Below, one piece after another: positions 49,735 to 56,300 of a stretch of DNA of 64,000 nucleotides; position 1 is the stretch's first letter; each line of letters opens with the position of its first letter. The stretch spans positions 558,001 through 622,000 of the forward strand of contig CAWUHX010000081.1 in NCBI GenBank assembly GCA_963922205.1, written 5' to 3'. The DNA comes from Romanomermis culicivorax (taxonomy: Eukaryota; Nematoda; Enoplea; Mermithida; Mermithidae). The notes under the pieces are model-generated. The model did not search any database. It was not told the origin of the DNA and saw only the letters and a program-made list of their open reading frames with translations. Position numbers and translations under genes: made by a program.

Positions 49735-50073
49735 TCGTTTTCTTTTTCAGGTCTTATGGTTACGATTCCATCTGGAAATACGAAATTTCGTAAATTGCCA
49801 GCTGAATATTTTACGTCCGAAATTGAGCCATATTCTTTGGACATCGCGTCGTCCACTTTGTCCATCTTGGACGCTTTACTGACCATTTTTTGCTCGATCT
49901 GGTGTTGTTTCATGACGCCGAAAATTTTAGACCGTTCCAAACAGTACGGCGATCTTAGTGAACAGGTTTTCGGTTGGCGGGGAAAACAGATTGAAGATTT
50001 GGATGCCACCGCGAATGAAAAAAATGCTCCAACTTTGAAAACGAAATTTGATCACGCGCCGCAGTATATTTGA
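43190..50073 (+). CDS. Four-pass membrane protein with long disordered N-terminus
   Basis: Five exons join in frame: 43190-43327, 44486-44684, 47372-47623, 49183-49599, 49751-50073, giving 442 residues. Residues 1-196 are polar and low in order (Asn, Ser, Gln and Pro rich, with PGRAPSRAGS and QQQGFLPPAY). Residues 199-258 are basic and probably cytoplasmic. Four hydrophobic segments lie at about 260-278, 286-306, 311-333 and 366-389 with short loops; the last ends CSIWCCF. A hydrophilic C-terminus follows. The topology resembles MARVEL/claudin-like tetraspan proteins, but no signature assigns it, and I do not name a family. Introns 2-4 contain a TIR element, a Harbinger element and a CTTT microsatellite. 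The start at 43190 is the first ATG of an open exon; an upstream exon cannot be excluded. Confidence 0.75.
43581..43700. mobile_element. Small palindromic element in intron 1
   Basis: A 120-bp sequence whose ends are inverted copies: AGGCTCATTTCTGAACAATG on the left, CTTCAGAAACGGTCCT on the right, with TTAGGACATAGCTGTG facing CATAGCAGTGTCTTAAGAC. CTG flanks both sides (43578-43580, 43701-43703), possibly a 3-bp duplication. It could fold into one long hairpin. Confidence 0.55.
45272..47023. mobile_element. TIR element with TAA duplication, carrying a mariner insertion
   Basis: The ends are AGGCCCTGTCATACGGCGCC and the inverted GCGGTGGAGTATGACAGGGCCT, flanked by TAA on both sides (45269-45271, 47024-47026). 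The 3-bp TAA duplication points to PIF/Harbinger. The right 160 bases are unusually GC-rich, with overlapping palindromes (GGTACCGCGCGGTACC, GCGGCGCCGCGC). A mariner-type element lies inside at 45576-46249. No transposase was seen. Confidence 0.75.
45576..46249. mobile_element. Mariner-type non-autonomous element, copy 2
   Basis: It shares ends and body with 30740-31489: left GAGGGTGAGCCAAAAAAAAG and CGACCGGTGCTGA, right TGTCACCCTG followed by TA. It was inserted into the TAA-flanked element 45272-47023, so it is the younger of the two. Confidence 0.75.
48353..49161 (+). mobile_element. PIF/Harbinger element in intron 3, ends 21 bases before an exon
   Basis: The ends are GGCCCGTATTCATTATCGCG and the inverted CGCGATTGTGAATACGGGCC. 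The flanks are TTA and CTA, a 3-bp duplication with one change. TAACACG/CGTGTTA words are repeated near both ends. A HARBI1-like protein piece lies inside (next entry). The element's right end is only 21 bases upstream of the exon starting at 49183, so the polypyrimidine tract is squeezed into GATTTTTCGTGTTTTCAG. Confidence 0.85.
48585..48797 (+). pseudogene. HARBI1-like transposase N-terminal fragment
   Basis: The frame reads HFRDRANPFEGYDDVTFKSR, followed by YKLSKNGARDLITLLQD and GRNHALQ. RDR.NPFE.YDD..F..RY.LSK is the usual N-terminal signature of Harbinger (HARBI1-type) nucleases, and RNHAL precedes the first catalytic part. The frame then ends, so the DDE domain is missing. Confidence 0.8.
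49616..49740 (+). repeat. (CTTT)n microsatellite forming the pyrimidine tract of intron 4
   Basis: About 30 CTTT units with one irregularity near 49673 fill nearly all of the 151-base intron 49600-49750. It runs directly into TTTTTCAG at the acceptor, so the repeat itself supplies the polypyrimidine tract. Confidence 0.9.
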
Positions 50074-50315
50074 ATTTTCTTCTGTTATTCTAATCTTATT
50101 TAAAAACTCAAATCGAACGAAAATGTCTCAGGATTTCGCATTTGCTATATACAAATGCTATTTTCAAAATACAAGCTATACTCGCTACACAAATTCTGAA
50201 AATATATATATTGATACTGTCAACCATTGACGATGATTCGGTATTAGCCCTTTTCTCGTTGATTTACATTTGGGCCGGGGATTGCTGGCTGGTTATTCAT
50301 TTCATCCTTATTCCC

Positions 50316-53300
50316 ATGAACCTTAGTGTGCGTCATTTGAGACATCTAAAATTCGGGTTACCTTTCGGAGTAAGTAGATATGAAGTTTTCTATTAAATTC
50401 TCAATGTTTTTTGTGTCAAATGGGTTTTTTGGTTATCTAGTTTTTTTGTGCACAGCATCCCTGTAATCATACCTGTAATTGGGGAGGGGGGGTTGGGGGA
50501 ACCCCCCCATGTTGGCCAACCATATACCCAACCCTCCGGTTGGACCTCTTACAGGTATGCCTGTAATAGAGGGGTGGGTCTCCCACAACTTGCTGGAACC
50601 CTATACCCAAATGTCGGGACCCCACCCCAACTCGAAAACATTTGGAAAAAGTTGTTTTTTTGGTCTGTTTGGGAAAATTTTTGACTTTTTTGGGGATTTT
50701 TAGCGGCCCCCAAAATTTTGGGAATTTCGGAACCCCCATCGCAAACTTTTGGTTTTACTCACCCCCAACTAGTCGGACTTCTTACGGGTATGAGATTTGG
50801 GTCAATTGGCATAAAAGGCACAAAAAATTTGGGCCAACGGCACAAAAAAATTTTTTTCTCTATAAACATACTGAAATATTTTAAGAAGTTTTACGCTAAA
50901 GTTTTAATAGAAGCATAATTAAAGATATTTTGACCGCACCAACCATACCTGTACTTGGGGCGGGGGTTGGGAGGGGGGACCCCCCCAACTTGGCCAACCC
51001 CGTACCCAAAATCATTTCCCCCCAACCCCCCCCCCCAGTTTGGAAAAAATTTAAAAAATTTTCAAAAAAGTGTATGTTTTTTGGCCTTTTTTGGGAAAAA
51101 TTTCGACTTTTTCCTACCCCCCCCCAAAATTTCGGATTTACCCCCCCCCCCCCCCAACTGGTCGGAGGTCTTACAAGTATGGCACCAACTTACATAAAAA
51201 TAATGGTGCGGGTAATCGACTATATTTCTATAGAACAGGATGTTTATTTTTTCAATTTTCGGATACGAATTTTTTCCTAACAATTATGTAAAGATTAGAT
51301 TAAGTGGGTCTATAATTGCTTTGTCTCTAAGCAAATTGTCAAAAATTGCGTGAATTTTTGGTCGAAAAATTGTGCCAACAATGTCAATTTTTCACCTTAA
51401 ATCAAACATCAAAAATAAACTTTTAATTCCCAGTAAAACTGAATGAACAGAGAAAGTTGAGAACTTTTATAGAATTATTCAATGAGAAGTAGGCAGATAT
51501 TTAACAATCTATCATCATCAGTGACGACATCAAAAAACGTTTTGAAAGCTTAGTTTTCATAAAATTTAAAAACAGTGAACAAAAGGGTATTAGTGCGCCT
51601 GGTGGCCACCCAGGGTTTTCTTTTTCCGCACCAGTCGTTCCGCACCCTGCGGAAATCGGCCAGAAAAATTTCCGCACCACCGTTAAAAACTACTAAAAGC
51701 ATTAAAGAGTTTCCGTTCCGTGCGGAAAACTCCATAAAAATTTTCCGCACGACCCCAAAAAAATCCGCACTGTGCGGAAAAAAATCCCTGTGGCCACCCA
51801 TCTTATAACGTGTGTAGTGCAAAAGGTACCAACAGCAACTGATTATGACGCGCAACTTTAGGCACACTACGAACCTGGCTCAGGCTTAGGCTCAAGGGTC
51901 GCAATCGACACAACGTTACCGAACGGAAGGAAATTTTTGTTTTGTTCGGTTGATTTTCAGGCTGAACCTTTCAAGCTGTTTTGTGATCCGTTCCGTCGAA
52001 AAATCAAGCATAAATGATTCTTTAGGCTTGCATAACCCCTATTCAGGAGGGAAAAATCCTAGAATTTTTTGTCGGCGGCTCTATGGAACGAATGGGCAAT
52101 TTACAGAAAGCCCAATTCAGAAGTGAAAAAATCCAAGGATTTTTGCCGCGGACAATTGGCGACAGCTATTCTGAATTGGGCTTTAGGCTTAGGCTATCGT
52201 TTAGCAGGTACGTTGTGATCCGTTTATGCCTACCCACACATTTTACCCTATTACTAGGTACCTTTTGCATCACACATGTTATAAGATGGGTGGCCACCAG
52301 ACGCACTAATACCAACAAAAGTTGATTTTGTATTTACACTTCAAAAGTGAATTTTAATTCTGATTTTCCCATGGCGCCGTGCTATTAATAATTTCGATTC
52401 CTTGCCTCGTCAGCTTCAGAATCATGTGTAAATTTCTATTCGGTCTTTAGTAGTGCCTCACACCGGGTACCCGGGTATTTCGGGTACCCGGGTCTCAACA
52501 AGATATTGTATAAACGGAATATTTATATACTATTACTTGTATTTATGTGCAGTTACAGTGAATGAACGTATTTTCCTTGATTAATTCAGTGCATGTACCT
52601 ACTGAACGTGTTAACAACGCCCCTTATGGCTCTCAAAAAGTCACTGTGGCGTATTTTTAGCAACAAAAAATCTATGTGTTTCAACAATGAAGCACGAAAC
52701 GGAAATATAAAAAAGTCTTCGAGAAATTATGCCTGTGTCAAATATTGGTACTCCATGTGCCTGTGTCAAATATTGGTACTCGAATAAAAGTTGAAGAGAT
52801 GCATTATGTATAAGATTGAAGAGGCATAAAAACCGATGATGATGAATTGGTGTGGAGATGGTTGAACCCAGACCTAGTGGGATATATCGACGGTTAAACA
52901 CAGACCTAGTGGGATATCTGGCTTCATCAAATAGTTGTTATACGTGACCAGGTCACCACAATTTGCTTAAAAGAGTAAAAAATTTTGAAATATTCATTTT
53001 CTCCAAACGAAAAGAAAATTTAAAAAAAAAAACTTTTGTTCAAGAAAATGTGTTATTGATTTTTCCTAATTTTTGTTTCTTAGCACTTTGCAAGGGTCAT
53101 GCCTCAAAAGTTATGAGTTTTCTGAAAATTTTCATGGAGTGTGTTCATTCACTGACTTTTATAATACTTGCATATAGTACCCGAGTACCCGAAATACCCG
53201 GGTAACCCAGGTGCTCTAAAGACTGGGTACCCGGGTCCTAAAATTTTGAAAGTGTAAGGCACTAGTCTTTAGCAGGCTTTTTTAGTCATTTTAGGGGCCT

Positions 53301-56300
53301 GGTCATACATGCACATAGGAAGGGTTAGACCCTCATACCTGAGACCCTGGCCAAAAAAAATCGTCAAACACCCCACCCTGAACTTTTTCCACGAAAACTC
53401 TTTTCATGATCTTTGTGCATATTTTGTACGAAAAACAGGCTTGCAGAACTTTGTTTTTGTTTTTCTGCTCACCCACCTCCCTACCCACCTGGGAAAAAAG
53501 CATATCGGTAAGAGGTCCGACCAGTTAGAGGGGGGGGGGTGGGTTGAAATAAGTCGAAATTTTCCCCAAAAAAGGCCCAAAAAACATACACTTTTTTGCA
53601 AATTTTTTAAATTTTTTCCAAACTGGGGGGGGGGGGGTTTGGGTATATGGTTGGCCAAGTTGGGGGGGGGGGTCCCCCCAACCCCCCCAATTACAGTTAT
53701 GGAAAAAAGTCCATGGACCCTCCTCCATGGAAAATTCTTGCCGTGCATGTCTGGGCCTGGTCCTCTAAAAGTTTGGAAATGGCTCCTAAAATTATAGTGG
53801 CTCCTAAAATTTTGACTTATTTATTTATATTATAGTGAGTTGTTATTTTCATTCAATTTTAGATTTAAAGTGAGTGTTTTACAGGCTCTAAAATCATAAG
53901 ACATCGAAAATTTTCCAGCGCTTCTCGCTGGATCTCATTATATAATCTTTCAAATTAGTCCATTCACTGTTTGTCTACAAATCAAACTCTATGGGAAAAA
54001 ATTCTCAAAAAGGGGAAAAATATGAGGGTTCGACATGGAAAAGATGAATTTGGGTGCATTTAAGGGATCAAAATCTCAATTTTTCTATTTTTTGTAACTA
54101 TTATTTTAAACATGGAGCCGAGTTTGAATTCATGATCAATGGAGGTGACTTTCATAAATTTCAAGTTTAATTTGAATTTGTCAAACTTATGAAAGTATGA
54201 GCATATTTTTTAGTTTGCAAAATGATATATATGCATGTTTTCGAACATTGTATGTTTATCGAATAAGTTATCCTTAAATTGATTTTCCAGCATTTTAGAG
54301 TGTCAAAATCTAAAAAAATTGATTGCATAGTGCCGGAAAGATATAGGAAACAACAGAACAACAAGAACAGAAGCTGCATTTTCAAAACCCTATACCTTTT
54401 AGGGATGGGCCGGATCGACTTTTTTGGCGACAGCGGATCCGGATCTTGAAAAATTTGGTTCGGCGGATCCGGATCGGATCCGGATCCAAAAAAATTTGGT
54501 TCAGCGGATTCGGATCCGGATCTTGAGGAACAGATCCGAGCGGATCCGGATCAGATCCGGATCTTTCAATAAGTATATGTACTATGTCTAATTTGTCTAA
54601 AATTGGGTTGTATGAAGTTATATTCATTGGTGTCAATAGATTAATAGATTATTAATGATTGAGGTGTTTGTTTATTGAGATAGTTAACATGTACTAATTA
54701 CTAATTAGTAATTTTTATTCATTAAATTGTATTCATGCTTAGATTAATATTGGTTCCATCAGAAAGGAAATAAATAGAAATAGAAAGTTTTTTCAGAAAT
54801 TATGGATTCAAATTCTTTTTTAACTAGCAGAGTGTGGGACTACTTCACAGTGTCTATAGATGATGAAGAAAAGGCAAAGGACAATAAATGCAGAATACAG
54901 TTAGTTATCCAGAAAAGATTGTGCTACTGGATGTCAGAGAAAATATTTGGAGAGGAAAGATATGGCAATATACGAGTATAAGCAGTTTGCGGCTAAATAA
55001 AAAGAAGATAATGAAAATAGAAGTAATTGTGGAACAAATTGCTACTAGTATAGAAATGTTGAAGAATTAACTTTTGTGTTTTCTTTGAAGATAGCCAAAA
55101 AAATGAACCTAGCAACTCAAAAACTAAATTAGAGCATGAACTTAAATCTCAAACGTCTCTGGAATTGCTTCATGCAGATAGTAAATTTAAATTAGCACCA
55201 GCGAAAAGTGTCCCCTATGAAGAGCTGTTCAGTGTGCTGGTCAAATTTATGATCTTACCAAAAATCGTTTGAAGGGTGATACTGTTGAAAAATTACTGTT
55301 TCTCAAGTATAATTTTGCTACCATTGCAGTGTTTTTTTGTACAAGCCTGTTTGTACCTGTACAAAGATCGGCCAAAAAGTCTTTGTATGAAGAAAATTTT
55401 TTTATACAGTGAAAAAACCATGATCTAGTACATAATCATCTTACAAATTAAGAAAATATACTCATAACTTTCATAAATCTGAAAAACTTCGAGTTAAACC
55501 TAAAATTTATGAAAATTAGTTCCACCATGCTTCTCAATTCAAATTCGGCTTCATGTTTAAAATTACAGTTGCAAAAAAGTTGGAAAAATAGATTTTGACG
55601 TTCTGAAATGGACCAAAATTCGCCTTTTCCATACGGGAGGACCACCAACATTTTTTCCTTTACTGGAAATTTTTCTCCAGAAAGCACGATTTGTAGAAAA
55701 ATAGTATTGCAAAGAATTATAAAATCCGGCGCGTAGCGCCGGAAAATTTTTCGTGTTTTCTAATACTGTAAAATTTTATGTGAATAATAATGAATAAAGA
55801 TCCGATTATGACCGGATCTTAATCATTGACAACAGCGGATCCGGATCCGGATCCGGATCTTGAAAAATTCGATTCAGCGGATCCGGATCGGATCCGGATC
55901 CAAAAAAATCTGGTTTAGCGGATCCGGATCGGATCTGGATCCTAAAATTTAGGCGGATATCCGCGGATCCGGATCCGGATACCCGGCCCATCCCTAATAC
56001 CTTTGCGTCAGAAGGAAATCAACTCAAGTGCTACCTTTGAAGAAGGTTTGTGCAAAAATAATCAAAATATCGTGTTTTTTGCATAGAAAATTTTCTTTGC
56101 ACAAAGATTTCTCGGCCGATCTTTGTACGCGTAGCTTTGTACATGTACAAGCGTGTAACCGAAAACGCTGGTTGGAAATCAAATTTTGAACCATACATGT
56201 ACCGGGCCCCCGAGGCCTGGGGGGACGGGCGACTTTTTCTGGGCCGGGGGTCAGTAACTCCCTAAATTTAGGGGGGAGGGGTCTCTCAAGGGAAAAATTT

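Larger units (their letters stand above)
50434..51577. mobile_element. Family C element with two family B insertions (nest)
   Basis: GTTTTTTTGTGCAC at 50441 and TTGGGTCAATTGGCA at 50797 are two halves of a family C end (compare GTGCAC..CAATTGGCAC at 8780-8815), parted by family B sequence 50456-50792. The family C body resumes to 50943, is parted again by family B 50944-51181, and continues to about 51577 (TCAATTTTCGGATACGAATT). The inner relations are supported by perfect duplications (next entries). Confidence 0.65.
53880..56170. mobile_element. Family C/D sequence hosting a hAT-BED element
   Basis: The sequence on both sides of 54400-55996 belongs to one GTAC-type family C copy in reverse orientation. 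54330-54399 and 55997-56170 are the reverse of 3525-3745, including GGAAAGATA and CAAAGAT.TCTCGGCCGATC, and the end reads CGCTG at 56170. The left end, near the hairpin CCAGCGCTTCTCGCTGG (53916), is unclear. Confidence 0.55.
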
